Origin: Actinomycetota bacterium
GTDB lineage: Bacteria; Actinomycetota; Actinomycetes; Mycobacteriales; Micromonosporaceae
Assembly: GCA_005885555.1 (NCBI GenBank)
Contig: VAWN01000100.1
Span: 31,653-95,652 of the forward strand
DNA: 64,000 bases
Reading direction: 5' to 3'
The position numbers and the translations under genes were made by a program. Positions within the stretch are counted from its first letter, which is position 1; every line of letters begins with the position of its first letter. The notes under the pieces are model-generated. The model did not search any database and was not told the DNA's origin. It saw only the letters and a program-made list of their open reading frames with translations. Shown here piece by piece: positions 51,054-60,486 of this stretch.

Positions 51054-51656
51054 ATGGCGCGAATCAGCATCACTGTCGACGGCGTCCGGTACGACGACGA
51101 TGTCGAACCCCGTACCCTGCTCGTGTACCACTTGCGCGAGCAGCTCGGCAAGGTCGGCACGGTGGTCGGCTGCGACACCAGTAACTGCGGGGCATGTACC
51201 GTCCTGATGTCCGATCCGGACGGCCGGCTGGTCGGCGTGAAAAGCTGCGCCGTGCTCGCCGTGCAGGCCGACGGCCGCCAGGTGGTCACCATCGAGGGCC
51301 TGGCCGGGCCGGACAACACGCTGCACCCGGTCCAGAAGGCGTTCCACGAGCGGCACGCGCTGCAGTGCGGCTTCTGCACACCCGGCATGATCATGGCCGC
51401 GGTGGACCTGCTCACCGACAACCCCGACCCGTCCGACGCGCAGATCCGCGAAGGGCTGGAGGGCAACCTGTGCCGCTGCACCGGGTACCAGAACATCGTG
51501 CGGGCCGTCCGCGACGCGGCGCGGGACCTGCGCGAGGCCGGCCGGTCCGCGGCGCCGGCGGCGCCGACCCCGCTGGCCGGGGAGGACGAAACGCCCGACT
51601 CGGGGCTGCCCCGCGAGCAGGTGCCCGACGAAGTCATCCCCCAGCCGGTGCCGTGA
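51054..51656 (+). CDS. coxS: Molybdenum hydroxylase small subunit, two [2Fe-2S] clusters (CoxS-type)
   Basis: A 200-residue electron-transfer subunit. The plant-type cluster is ligated by [15 protein letters not shown] and KSC, the second by [10 protein letters not shown] and NLCRCTGY, making all eight cysteines. A C-terminal extension of about 40 residues rich in Pro/Ala/Asp is longer than usual. ATG 51054 is used because GGGAGG at 51043-51048 gives normal spacing; a preceding ATG at 51051 is too close. Electrons pass from the Mo site in the large subunit to FAD in the medium subunit. Confidence 0.95.
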   Translation: MARISITVDGVRYDDDVEPRTLLVYHLREQLGKVGTVVGCDTSNCGACTVLMSDPDGRLVGVKSCAVLAVQADGRQVVTIEGLAGPDNTLHPVQKAFHERHALQCGFCTPGMIMAAVDLLTDNPDPSDAQIREGLEGNLCRCTGYQNIVRAVRDAARDLREAGRSAAPAAPTPLAGEDETPDSGLPREQVPDEVIPQPVP

Positions 51657-51666
51657 GGAGCGCGCG

Positions 51667-54054
51667 ATGACTGTAACGGCAGAGGTCGGCGCGCCCCGGC
51701 GGCGCAAGGAGGACGCCCGGCTGATCACCGGTCGCACCATGTGGACCGAGAACATCACCCTGCCCGGCATGCTGCACCTGGCGATCCTGCGCAGCCCCAT
51801 GGCGCACGCCCGGATCACCCGGATCGACTGCGCGCCGGCGCTGGGCCAGCCGGGCGTGGTGGCCGCGTTCAGCGGCCGCGACGTGGCCGACGTGCAGGGC
51901 AGCCTGCCCTGCGCGTGGCTGGTCACCGAGGACATCGTCCATCCGGACCACCCACCGCTGGCCGTGGACGAGGTCCGGCACGTCGGCGAGGCGGTCGCCG
52001 TGGTGGCCGCCCGGTCGCGGGCCGCGGCGCTGGACGCGCTGGCCGCGGTCGAGGTCGACTACGAGCCGCTGCCGGTGGTGCTCGACCTGGAGCAGGCGCT
52101 GGCCGAGGGCGCCGATCTGGTACACGCCGACAAGGGCACCAACCGCAGCTACGACTGGGTGTTCGACTCGGGCGCCGCGGGCACCGGCGGGTCGGTGGAC
52201 GAGGCGCTCGCGTCGGCCGAGGTCGTGATCAGGCGACGGTACCGGCAGCAGCGGCTGATCCCCGCCTTCATGGAACCGCGCAGCGTGGTGGTCGACCCGA
52301 CCGGCGACCAGTACAGCATCTGGTCGGCCACGCAGATCCCGCACATCCTGCGGTTCCTGGTGTCCGTCGTCACCGGTACCCCGGAGCAGAAGGTGCGCGT
52401 GGTGGCCCCCGACGTCGGCGGCGGCTTCGGCGGCAAGCTGCAGGTCACCCCGGAGGAGCTGATCTGCTTCGTGGCGGCCAGGCGGCTCGGCAAGCCGGTC
52501 AAGTACACCGAGTCCCGCGCGGACAGCCTGGTCTCCGCCCACCACGGCCGCGACATGATCCAGGACCTGGAGCTGGCCGCCCGGCGTGACGGCACGGTGC
52601 TGGGCCTCAAGGTGCACCTGACCGCGAACATGGGCGCCTACCTGGGTCTGGTCACCCCGGGCATCCCGCTGCTGGGCGCGTTCATGTACAACGGCATCTA
52701 CAAGTTCCCGGCCTACCGGTTCGAGTGCACCGGCGTGTTCACCAACACGGTGATCACCGACGCCTACCGTGGCGCCGGCCGGCCGGAGGCCACCTACGCC
52801 ATCGAGCGGCTGATGGACGAGCTGGCCGTGGAGCTCAACCTGGACCCGATCGAGGTACGGCGGCGCAACTGGATCCGCGCCGAGGAGTTCCCGTTCACCA
52901 CGGTGGCCGGGCTGACCTACGACTCCGGCGACTACGCGGCAGCCACCGACCGGGCGCTGGCCCTGCTCGGGTACGACGAGCTGCGCCGGGAGCAGGCCCA
53001 GCGGCGGGAGGCCGGCGACCCGGTGCAGCTGGGCATCGGCGTGTCGACCTACACGGAGATGTGCGGGCTGGCGCCGTCGCGGGTACTCGGTTCGCTGCGC
53101 TACGGCGCCGGCGGCTGGGAGTCGGCGATGGTCCGGGTGCTGCCCACCGGCAAGGTCGAGGTGGTCACCGGTACCTCCCCGCACGGCCAGGGACACGAGA
53201 CGGCGTGGAGCCAGATCGTGGCCGACGAGCTGGGCGTACCGTTCGACGACGTCGAGGTGCTGCACGGCGACACCCGCAGCTCCTACAAGGGGCTGGACAC
53301 CTACGGGTCGCGCTCGCTCGCGGTCGGCGGGATCGCCCTGTACCAGGCCTGCCAGAAGGTCGTCGAGAAGGCCAAGCCGATCGCCGCGCGGCTGCTCGAA
53401 TGCGACCCGGCCGACCTGGAGTTCACCGGCGGCCGCTTCCAGGTGCGCGGGCACCCCGACGGCGGCAAGACCATCGCCGACTGTTCGCTGGCCGTGTTCA
53501 CCTCGCACGACCTGCCCGACGGAGTCGAACCGACGCTGGACGCCGACGCCGTCTACGACCCGGTCAACTTCTCCTTCCCGCACGGCAGCCACCTGTGCGC
53601 GGTGGAGGTGGACACCCAGACCGGCCGGGTCGACGTGCGCTCGTACGTGGCCGTCGACGACGTCGGCAAGGCGGTCAACCCGTTGATCGTCGAGGGTCAG
53701 GTACACGGCGGGGTGGTGCAGGGCATCGCCCAGGCGCTGTTCGAGGAGGCCGTCTACGACGGCGACGGCAACCTGCTGTCCGGCACGTTCGTCGACTACA
53801 CCCTGCCGTCCGCGGCCGACCTGCCGGACCTGGTGACCGACCGGACGGAGAGCCCGGCGCCGGGGCACCCGCTGGGCGCCAAGGGGGTCGGTGAGGCGGG
53901 CACGATCGCCGCCACACCGGCCGTGGTCAACGCGGTCGTCGACGCGCTGCGCCACCGCGGGGTCAGCGACATCCAGATGCCGTGCACGCCCGAACGGGTG
54001 TGGCAGGCGCTGCAGAGCGCCTCGCGGAGCGACCAGCAGGGAGGCGGGTCATGA
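51667..54054 (+). CDS. coxL: Molybdenum hydroxylase large subunit, form II CO-dehydrogenase-like (CoxL-type)
   Basis: A 795-residue catalytic subunit of the xanthine oxidase family that binds the molybdopterin cytosine dinucleotide cofactor. N-terminal [36 protein letters not shown] near 255 and the catalytic Glu in [13 protein letters not shown] near 743 are present. The active-site loop near residue 365 reads AYRGAGR, the form II type; form I enzymes with proven CO oxidation have AYXCSFR. It likely oxidises another small aldehyde, heterocycle or purine-like substrate. ATG 51667 follows GAGGAG. Overlaps coxM by 4 bp. Confidence 0.93.
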   Translation: MTVTAEVGAPRRRKEDARLITGRTMWTENITLPGMLHLAILRSPMAHARITRIDCAPALGQPGVVAAFSGRDVADVQGSLPCAWLVTEDIVHPDHPPLAVDEVRHVGEAVAVVAARSRAAALDALAAVEVDYEPLPVVLDLEQALAEGADLVHADKGTNRSYDWVFDSGAAGTGGSVDEALASAEVVIRRRYRQQRLIPAFMEPRSVVVDPTGDQYSIWSATQIPHILRFLVSVVTGTPEQKVRVVAPDVGGGFGGKLQVTPEELICFVAARRLGKPVKYTESRADSLVSAHHGRDMIQDLELAARRDGTVLGLKVHLTANMGAYLGLVTPGIPLLGAFMYNGIYKFPAYRFECTGVFTNTVITDAYRGAGRPEATYAIERLMDELAVELNLDPIEVRRRNWIRAEEFPFTTVAGLTYDSGDYAAATDRALALLGYDELRREQAQRREAGDPVQLGIGVSTYTEMCGLAPSRVLGSLRYGAGGWESAMVRVLPTGKVEVVTGTSPHGQGHETAWSQIVADELGVPFDDVEVLHGDTRSSYKGLDTYGSRSLAVGGIALYQACQKVVEKAKPIAARLLECDPADLEFTGGRFQVRGHPDGGKTIADCSLAVFTSHDLPDGVEPTLDADAVYDPVNFSFPHGSHLCAVEVDTQTGRVDVRSYVAVDDVGKAVNPLIVEGQVHGGVVQGIAQALFEEAVYDGDGNLLSGTFVDYTLPSAADLPDLVTDRTESPAPGHPLGAKGVGEAGTIAATPAVVNAVVDALRHRGVSDIQMPCTPERVWQALQSASRSDQQGGGS

Positions 54055-54881
54055 TCCCGGCAGCGGTGGAGTACACCCGACCGTCCACTGTGGACGCTGC
54101 GATCGAGGTGCTGGCCGACGAGGACGCGAAGGTACTGGCCGGCGGGCAGAGCCTGATCCCGCTGCTGCGGCTGCGGCTTTCCGCCCCGACGGTGCTGGTC
54201 GACCTCGGCGCGCTGGCCGACCTGCGCGGGGTACGCCAAGACGGCGACGACCTCGTGATCGGCGCGATGACCACCTACGACGCGATCCTGCGCGACCCGC
54301 TGGTCGGGCGGTACGCGCCGCTGCTGGCCGCCGCCACCCAAACCGTGGGCGACCGGCAGGTACGGCACCTGGGCACCATCGGCGGCTCGCTGGCACACGC
54401 CGACCCGGCCGGTGACCTGCCGGCCGTGTCGCTGGCGCTGGACGCCACCATGGAGGTCACCGGCGCGTCGGGCACCCGGTCGGTACCGGCGACGGAGTTC
54501 TTCGTCGACTACCTCACCACCGCCCTCGCGCCCGGAGAGCTGCTCACCGCGGTCCGGGTTCCGAACAACCGGGTGGCCCAGGGCTGGGCGCTGGTCGGCG
54601 TCGCGGCCCTGTGCCGGCGGGACAACGGCAACATCGCCGACATCCGGGTGGCGCTGGCCAACATGGCGCCCACCCCGGTGCGGGCCACCGCGGTGGAGAC
54701 CGCGCTGACCGGTGCGCAGGCGCACCACACCGCGATAATCCCGGCGTGCGACCGGGCCGCGGAGGGCACCAGCCCGGCCGACGACCTGTCCGCCTCCGCC
54801 GGGTACCGCCGGCACCTGGCCTGCGTGCTCACCAAGCGCGCGATCACCGGATGCATCGCGGGTTACGTCGATGAAACTTGA
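54051..54881 (+). CDS. coxM: Molybdenum hydroxylase FAD subunit (CoxM-type)
   Basis: A 276-residue flavoprotein. The two FAD motifs of the family are AGGQSLIPLLRLRL near residues 31-44 and TIGGSLAHADPAGDLPA near 109-125. It accepts electrons from the iron-sulphur subunit and passes them to quinone or another acceptor. ATG 54051 overlaps the coxL stop (ATGA), and its own stop overlaps the coxG-like start by 11 bp. One copy of the 13-bp palindrome lies at 54083-54095. Standard length. Confidence 0.93.
   Translation: MIPAAVEYTRPSTVDAAIEVLADEDAKVLAGGQSLIPLLRLRLSAPTVLVDLGALADLRGVRQDGDDLVIGAMTTYDAILRDPLVGRYAPLLAAATQTVGDRQVRHLGTIGGSLAHADPAGDLPAVSLALDATMEVTGASGTRSVPATEFFVDYLTTALAPGELLTAVRVPNNRVAQGWALVGVAALCRRDNGNIADIRVALANMAPTPVRATAVETALTGAQAHHTAIIPACDRAAEGTSPADDLSASAGYRRHLACVLTKRAITGCIAGYVDET
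54083..54095. repeat. Perfect copy of the 13-bp palindrome GTCCACTGTGGAC
   Basis: In the FAD-subunit gene, read as Ser-Thr-Val-Asp. Confidence 0.6.
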
Positions 54882-55623
54882 GCACAGCTTCACCGTGCCG
54901 GTACCGGTCGACGAGGCCTGGCAGGTGCTGCTCGACCTGCCCCGGGTCGCGCCGTGTATGCCGGGGGCCACGCTGACCGGCCAGGACGGCGACACGTTCA
55001 CCGGCACGGTGAAGGTCAAGCTCGGCCCGATCGGGCTGACCTACCAGGGCAAGGGCCGCTTCGTCGAGCACGACGAGGCGGCCCACCGGGTGGTCATCGA
55101 GGCCAGCGGCCGGGACACCCGCTCGGCCGGCACCGCGGCGGCCACGGTCACCGCGACCCTGGTACCCGAGGGCGACGCGACCCGGGCGCAGGTCGTCACC
55201 GACCTGACCGTGACCGGCCGCCCGGCCCAGTTCGGCCGCGGCATGATCAGCGAGGTCGGCGGCAAGCTCATCGACCAGTTCGCCGGCCGCCTGGCCGACA
55301 CGCTGACCGGCCCGGGCGGGCCGCCCGCCGCGGCATCGGCCGAGACAGTGGCGGCCGAGACGGTGGCGGCCGCCCACGCCACGGCATCCGCCCACGCCAC
55401 CGCACCGGCCGGGCCGCAGGCTTCGGCACCGGCCGGCGCGGCACGGTCCGCCGACGAGGCGCGGCCGGAAACCCGGCCGGAGCCGGCGCCGCCCGCCGAG
55501 GCCGAACCGATCGACCTGCTGCGCCTGACCGGAAGCACCGCGAGCGCGCGCCGCCTGGCCGGCTTCGCGCTGGGCGCGGTACTCCTGCTGCTGTTCTGGC
55601 GGTTGCTGCGCCGCCGCCACTGA
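54871..55623 (+). CDS. coxG: CoxG-type SRPBCC protein with C-terminal membrane anchor
   Basis: A 250-residue protein. Residues 1-145 are a CoxG/SRPBCC domain: MKLEHSFTVPVPVDEAWQVL, RVAPCMPGATLTG, VKVKLGPIGLTYQGKGRF. An Ala/Glu/Thr-rich linker (150-215) leads to a membrane helix near 228-243 (LAGFALGAVLLLLFWRLL) ending RRRH. CoxG has been shown in mycobacterial CO dehydrogenase to attach the enzyme to the membrane and help quinone delivery, so this protein may tether the complex here. ATG 54871 overlaps coxM. The last 17 bp including the stop are tandemly duplicated. Confidence 0.9.
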   Translation: MKLEHSFTVPVPVDEAWQVLLDLPRVAPCMPGATLTGQDGDTFTGTVKVKLGPIGLTYQGKGRFVEHDEAAHRVVIEASGRDTRSAGTAAATVTATLVPEGDATRAQVVTDLTVTGRPAQFGRGMISEVGGKLIDQFAGRLADTLTGPGGPPAAASAETVAAETVAAAHATASAHATAPAGPQASAPAGAARSADEARPETRPEPAPPAEAEPIDLLRLTGSTASARRLAGFALGAVLLLLFWRLLRRRH

Positions 55624-55641
55624 CGCGCCGCCGCCACTGAC
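55608..55641. repeat. 17-bp perfect tandem duplication over the coxG stop codon
   Basis: GCGCCGCCGCCACTGAC at 55608-55624 repeated exactly at 55625-55641. The first copy contains the real stop TGA (55621-55623). It has the same unit length as the duplication at 48751-48784 in the same operon. Confidence 0.8.
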
Positions 55642-55660
55642 GCCCGGCGCAGCACGGCCG

Positions 55661-56161
55661 TTACGGTTCGGCGACCGGCGCGACGCCGACGGTGTGCTGG
55701 AGCCCGACCATGAACTCCAGCGCCAGCGGTGCATCCCAGGTGCGCTGGCCCACCACCCCGTCCGCGGTGATGCCCGCCCAGGTCTGGAACGCGCGTACCG
55801 CCGCCGCGGTGTTCGGGCCGAAGATGCCGTCCACGCCCTGCGGGGTGGTCTCCCACAGGCCGAAGGCGCCGAGGGTGAGGATCCGCTGCAGGCTGCGTAC
55901 CGCCTCGCCGCGGGAACCCTGCCGCAGCACCGGCATCGGGTTGCCGTCGGGCAGCGCCTTCCAGGTCGCCTCGTCGACGACACCGGTCTGCGGCAGGCCC
56001 TGCGACTGCTGGAACTCCTTGGTCGCGGTCTCGGTCAGCGGCCCGTAGACGCCGTCGACCGCGAGGGTGGTGTCAGGGGTACGGCGCAGTGCCCGCTGCG
56101 CCTGGGATACGGCCTCGCCGCTGTCGCCGGGACCTACGGTGGGCTGTCCGTCGTTGGCCAT
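55661..56161 (-). CDS. Two-repeat peptidoglycan-binding-domain protein without signal peptide
   Basis: A 166-residue protein of two PG_binding_1 units: residues 8-70 (VGPGDSGEAVSQAQRALRRT, VYGPLTETATKEFQQSQGLP) and 77-145 (LRQGSRGEAVRSLQRILTLG, IFGPNTAAAVRAFQTWAGIT). Such modules normally accompany a cell-wall hydrolase and follow a signal peptide; neither is here, ATG 56161 with AAAGGGG upstream being a good start. It may be cytoplasmic, released by lysis or secreted without classical signal. It converges with coxG, 37 bp apart. Confidence 0.82.
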   Translation of the reverse strand: MANDGQPTVGPGDSGEAVSQAQRALRRTPDTTLAVDGVYGPLTETATKEFQQSQGLPQTGVVDEATWKALPDGNPMPVLRQGSRGEAVRSLQRILTLGAFGLWETTPQGVDGIFGPNTAAAVRAFQTWAGITADGVVGQRTWDAPLALEFMVGLQHTVGVAPVAEP

Positions 56162-56254
56162 CGGGGTGCCCCTTTCGGCGGGGTGTGGCTGATCCGGACG
56201 ACCCCGATGTTTCTCGGCGGCCTGGTCGGGGTCAATCCGGATCGCGCCATGTGC

Positions 56255-58012
56255 TCAGGGCACCATCCAGCCCAGCACCCCGGTGGCCTGCAGGCTCACC
56301 AGGACGCACATGAACAGCAGCAGCACCAGGCTCCAGCCGAACACCTTGCGGAAGATGTCGCCCTCCCGCCCGGCCAGGCCCACCGCGCTGGCCGCGATGG
56401 CGAGGTTCTGCGGGCTGATCATCTTGCCCATCACGCCGCCGGAGGAGTTGGCGGCGGCCAGCAGTACCGGATCCAGCCCGGTACGCGCCGCCGTCTGCAC
56501 CTGCAGCGCCCCGAACAGCGCGTTGGACGAGGTGTCCGAACCGGTGACCGCGACCCCGATCCAGCCGAGGATCGAGGACAGGAACGCGAACACCCCGCCG
56601 GCGGTGGCCAGCAGCGCGCTGAGCGTGTTGGTCTGGCCGGACTGGTTGAGCACGTACGCCAGTGCCAGTACCGCCATCACCGTGATGATCGCCCAGCGCA
56701 GCTCCACATAGGTGTCGGCGTACGCCCTGGCCGCCCGGCCGGGTGCGATGCCCAGCACCAGCGCGGTGAGGATGCCGGCGATGAGCATCAGCGTGCCGGG
56801 CGTGGACAGCCAGGGGAACGCGAACGTCGCCGAGGACACCGGCTTTCCGTTCGCGCCCAGCACGTCCAGGCCCGGCCAGTGGAACGAGTACGTCCACGGG
56901 TGCTTGGTCAGCGCGGTCTTGATGGGACCGATGTTCGCGACCGCGAACACCGCGATGATGATCAGGTACGGCGCGTAGGCGCGCGCGACGTCGCCGGGGC
57001 TGTCCTCCCGCGCCACGCCGCCACCGGTCACGCTGTCTCCCCCGCCGCCACCGGTCTCCGGGTGCGGTTCGACCGGTTCGCCGCCCAGCGTGGAGCCGGC
57101 GACGTACCCGCCGCCACCGGCGCCGACCGTGGCCAGTTCGGCAGGTTCGGTGCGCAGGTCGGGTGACTCGACGGGTTGCCACACCCGGACCAGCAGCACG
57201 AGCGACAGCGCCGCCAGCAGGGAGGCGATGATGTCGGTCAGCGGTACCGACACGAAGTTCGACGCCGCGTACTGCGCGACGGCGAAGGTCACCCCGGCGG
57301 TGAGCGCCGCCGGCCAGGTCTGGCGCAGCCCGCGCCGCCCGTCGACGAGCGCGACCAGCATCAGCGGCACGATCAGCGCCAGGAACGGGGTCTGCCGGCC
57401 GACCATCGACCCGAGCGTGTCGACGGTCAGCCGCGGGTCGGGGTTGGCCCCGTGCGCCACCGACGCCAGCGTGACGATCGGGGTGGCCAGCGCCCCGAAC
57501 GCGACCGGCGCGGTGTTGGCCAGCAGTGCCAGCGACGCGGCGTGGATCGGCCGGAACCCCAGCGCGATCAGCATCACCGCGGTGATCGCCACCGGGGTGC
57601 CGAACCCGGCCAGCGCCTCCAGCAGCGCACCGAAGCAGAACGCGATGATGACGGCCTGGATGCGCATGTCCGGGCTGACCCGGGCCATGGACCGGCGCAG
57701 CACGTCGGAGTACCCGCTGGCGACGGTCAGGTTGTACACCCAGATCGCGTTGAGCACGATCCACAGGATCGGGAAGAACCCGAACGCCGCGCCCTCGCTG
57801 GCCGACAGCAGCGCCTGCCCGACCGGCATGGCGTAGATGGCGACCGCGACGACCAGCGCGACGGCCAGCGAGATCAGCGCGGCCAGCCAGGCCTTCATCC
57901 GGACGATGCCGAGCAGCACGAACAGGGTCAGCAGCGGGAGTGCGGCGAAGATGGCGGACAGGGCGACCGAATGGCCGACCGGATTGGTATGGATCTTGTA
58001 CTGGTCCAGCAT
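56255..58012 (-). CDS. lctP: L-lactate/glycolate permease, LctP family
   Basis: A 585-residue membrane permease with about 12-14 helices. Signature regions: GFFPILWIVLNAIWVYNLTV near residues 77-96, FCFGALLEALAGFGTPVAIT near 125-144, and GWIGVAVTGSDTSSNALFGA near 480. The central cytoplasmic loop (about 285-350) has an unusual Gly-rich insertion (VGAGGGGYVAGSTLGG, ETGGGGGDSVTGGG). LctP/GlcA proteins import lactate or glycolate. ATG 58012 is 3 bp after the glcF stop, with GAGGTG as ribosome-binding site. It is the last gene of the glycolate operon. Confidence 0.93.
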   Translation of the reverse strand: MLDQYKIHTNPVGHSVALSAIFAALPLLTLFVLLGIVRMKAWLAALISLAVALVVAVAIYAMPVGQALLSASEGAAFGFFPILWIVLNAIWVYNLTVASGYSDVLRRSMARVSPDMRIQAVIIAFCFGALLEALAGFGTPVAITAVMLIALGFRPIHAASLALLANTAPVAFGALATPIVTLASVAHGANPDPRLTVDTLGSMVGRQTPFLALIVPLMLVALVDGRRGLRQTWPAALTAGVTFAVAQYAASNFVSVPLTDIIASLLAALSLVLLVRVWQPVESPDLRTEPAELATVGAGGGGYVAGSTLGGEPVEPHPETGGGGGDSVTGGGVAREDSPGDVARAYAPYLIIIAVFAVANIGPIKTALTKHPWTYSFHWPGLDVLGANGKPVSSATFAFPWLSTPGTLMLIAGILTALVLGIAPGRAARAYADTYVELRWAIITVMAVLALAYVLNQSGQTNTLSALLATAGGVFAFLSSILGWIGVAVTGSDTSSNALFGALQVQTAARTGLDPVLLAAANSSGGVMGKMISPQNLAIAASAVGLAGREGDIFRKVFGWSLVLLLFMCVLVSLQATGVLGWMVP

Positions 58013-58015
58013 GGA

Positions 58016-59329
58016 TCACCTCGTGGGGAGCAGGACCTCCGGGGACAGTCCGCGCAGGGACGCGTCCAGTACCTGCGCGGTATGGGCGAACCCGATCGAG
58101 CCGCCCAGCCGCCGTACGGCGGCGGCCACCTGCATCAGACAGCCCGGGTTCGCGGTGACGAGCAGGGCTGCCCCGGTGGCCAGAACATCATCGGCCTTGC
58201 GGTCACCCAACCGCCGGGCCGGTTCGGGGTTGAGGATGTTCCAGATGCCGGCCGAACCGCAGCAGATCTCCGGGTCGGCGATCTCGTGCAGGGTCAGCCC
58301 GGGAATGTCGCGCAGCAGCCGGCGCGGCGGTACCCGGATGCCCTGCGCGTGCGCGAGGTGGCAGGCGTCGTGGTACGCCACGGTCACCGGCAGCGGATGC
58401 CGCGTGGCGACCGGTCCGAGCTCGTCGAGCAGCTCGGACAGGTCGCGCACCTTCGCCGCGCACGCGTCCGCCTTCGCCGCGTACGCCGGGTCGTCGCGTA
58501 GCAGGATGCCGTACTCCTTCATCGACGAGCCGCACCCGGCCGCGTTGACGGCCACGTAGTCCACCCCGTCGAACGCGTCGACGATCCGGCGGGCGAACCG
58601 CTGCGCCTGCGCCTCGCGTCCATTGTGGACACTCAACGCGCCGCAGCAGCCCTGGCCGCGCGGGATCACCACGTCGCAGCCCTCCAGCGCCAGTACCCGG
58701 GCGGTGGCGGCGTTGACCTGCGGGAAGAACGCGTCCTGCACGCAGCCGGTGAGCATGCCGACGACCGCGCGGCGGGTGCCGCGGGCGGCCACCCGGCGGG
58801 GCAGCGGCACCCGCCGGCGCAGCCGCGGCGCGAGCGCCTGCGCGGTGGCCAGGTTGTCCGGCAGCAGCCGCTCGACCAGACCCGCGAGGTGGCTGGCCTG
58901 GTAGGCCCGCAGCGGGCCGCGCAGGGCCCGCAACCGCCGGGGGTACGGGAAGAGCGCGAAGACGGCGGCGCGCAGCGCCCGGTCCCGGGCCGGCCGCTCG
59001 TGGCGGCGCTCCACCTGCTGGCGGGTGTCCTCGATGAGCCGGTCGTAGCGCACCCCCGACGGGCAGGCGGTCACGCAGGCCATGCAGCCCAGGCAGCGGT
59101 CGAAGTGGGTGGCCATCGCGTCGCTGAGCGGCTCACCGGACAGGCCCTGGTCCATCAGGTGGATCCGGCCGCGCGGGGAGTCCATCTCCTCGCCCCACAA
59201 CACGTAGGTGGGGCAGGTCGGCAGGCAGAACCCGCAGTGCACGCAGTCGGCGATCAGGTCCAGCCGCGGCGGGTGGTGCGCGTCGAACGCCGGCTCGGTG
59301 AGCGTCGGCTCGGTGACGGTCGGCTCCAT
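58016..59329 (-). CDS. glcF: Glycolate oxidase iron-sulphur subunit GlcF
   Basis: A 437-residue protein. Two [4Fe-4S] motifs lie near the N terminus: CVHCGFCLPTCPTY near residue 29 and CLGCMACVTACPSG near 80. Two CCG domains follow (GMLTGCVQDAFFPQVN, GCCGALSVHNG near 240; YHDACHLAHA, CCGSAGIWNI near 360). This is the electron-transfer subunit of the GlcDEF glycolate oxidase at the membrane. The ATG at 59329 lies 2 bp after the glcE stop. One copy of the 13-bp palindrome (58618-58630) is inside. Confidence 0.93.
   Translation of the reverse strand: MEPTVTEPTLTEPAFDAHHPPRLDLIADCVHCGFCLPTCPTYVLWGEEMDSPRGRIHLMDQGLSGEPLSDAMATHFDRCLGCMACVTACPSGVRYDRLIEDTRQQVERRHERPARDRALRAAVFALFPYPRRLRALRGPLRAYQASHLAGLVERLLPDNLATAQALAPRLRRRVPLPRRVAARGTRRAVVGMLTGCVQDAFFPQVNAATARVLALEGCDVVIPRGQGCCGALSVHNGREAQAQRFARRIVDAFDGVDYVAVNAAGCGSSMKEYGILLRDDPAYAAKADACAAKVRDLSELLDELGPVATRHPLPVTVAYHDACHLAHAQGIRVPPRRLLRDIPGLTLHEIADPEICCGSAGIWNILNPEPARRLGDRKADDVLATGAALLVTANPGCLMQVAAAVRRLGGSIGFAHTAQVLDASLRGLSPEVLLPTR
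58618..58630. repeat. Near-perfect copy of the 13-bp palindrome (GTCCATTGTGGAC)
   Basis: Inside glcF, on the coding strand read as Val-His-Asn-Gly. One mismatch, the same as in the copy at 12253. Confidence 0.5.
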
Positions 59330-59331
59330 CG

Positions 59332-60486
59332 TCAGATCCCTCCCACGAAGCGCCCGGGTGCCAGCCGCCCGTCCGGGTCGAACTGTGCCTTGACCCGGCG
59401 CATCAGCTCCAGTCCCGGTACCGGGCCCCACCGGTCCACGTCGGCGCCGGCCGGGGCGGTCAGCACGACGGCGTGCCCGCCGGCCGCCTGCGCCGCGGCG
59501 CGCAGCTCGTCGACGGCGGTCGGATCGGCACCGGCGTACAGCACCCCGGTACCGGCCGAGCCCCGCACCGACGCGCCGGCCCGCCGCCCGGCCGCCAGCA
59601 GTGCCGGTACCCCCGACAGCGCCGCGGTCAGCTTGAGCCCCACCTGCCCGGCCGCCCACGGGTAGCTCCCCCACCACGCCGGCCGGGCGGTCTCCTCGCC
59701 GTCCAGCACCGCGCGGGTGGCCGCGACCCGGCCGCGCACCCCGTCGGGTACCCCCTCCAGGAGAACGGCCACCTCGATCCCGCCACCGGCCGGCGCGTCG
59801 ACCTCCACCGCGGACGGCACGACCTGCCCGGCGCGGACCGCGGCGACCGCGCGCCCGGCGTCGGCGGGGGTGTCCACCCGGCGGCTGACCACGGCGGCGG
59901 CCGCGGGCAGCGGATGCAGCCGGAACGCGCACTCGGTGAGCACCGCGAGCGTGCCGAACGAGCCGGTGACCAGCTTGCCCAGGTCGTACCCGGCGACGTT
60001 CTTGACGACCTTCCCGCCGGCCTTGGCGACCACCCCGTCGGCCCGCACCACGGTCACCCCGATGAGCAGGTCCCGGGCCGTACCGTAGAGCAGCCGGCGC
60101 GGCCCGCTGGCCGACACCGCCACGGTGCCGCCGACCGTGCCGCCGGCGTCCAGCGCCAGCTGCTGCCCGGCCGGGGCCAGCTTGTCCTGCAGCTCCGCCA
60201 TCGGGGTACCGGCGCGGACCACCACGATCAGGTCGCCGGCCGCGTGCTCGACGACCCCGGTGAGCCGGCCGGTGTCCACGATCAGGTCCAGGCGGCGCGG
60301 CGGGGCGGCCCAGTCCTGCCGGGTACCGGTGCCGCGCACCACCACGGCGAGGTCCCGCGCGGCGGCCACCCGCAGTACCTCGGCCACCTCCTGTGTCGAG
60401 GACGGCTCGGCGACGTACCGGGCCCGCACCCCGGCGACGGCCTCGCCCGCACGCGCGTCGCGTATCCCGGCGCGCCCGGCGGCCAT
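59332..60486 (-). CDS. glcE: Glycolate oxidase FAD-binding subunit GlcE
   Basis: A 384-residue FAD-linked oxidase of the vanillyl-alcohol-oxidase fold. VVVRGTGTRQDW near residue 48, DAGGTVGGTVAVSASGPRR near 112-130 and KAGGKVVKNVAGYDLGKLVT near 157-176 are the FAD site. The C terminus FDPDGRLAPGRFVGG is typical. It works with GlcD and GlcF to oxidise glycolate to glyoxylate. ATG 60486 overlaps the glcD stop (ATGA), and glcF starts 2 bp after its own stop. Confidence 0.93.
   Translation of the reverse strand: MAAGRAGIRDARAGEAVAGVRARYVAEPSSTQEVAEVLRVAAARDLAVVVRGTGTRQDWAAPPRRLDLIVDTGRLTGVVEHAAGDLIVVVRAGTPMAELQDKLAPAGQQLALDAGGTVGGTVAVSASGPRRLLYGTARDLLIGVTVVRADGVVAKAGGKVVKNVAGYDLGKLVTGSFGTLAVLTECAFRLHPLPAAAAVVSRRVDTPADAGRAVAAVRAGQVVPSAVEVDAPAGGGIEVAVLLEGVPDGVRGRVAATRAVLDGEETARPAWWGSYPWAAGQVGLKLTAALSGVPALLAAGRRAGASVRGSAGTGVLYAGADPTAVDELRAAAQAAGGHAVVLTAPAGADVDRWGPVPGLELMRRVKAQFDPDGRLAPGRFVGGI

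Noticed and set aside
51667-54054. Assignment of the large subunit as true CO dehydrogenase
   Set aside because: The active-site loop is AYRGAGR (form II) and not AYXCSFR.
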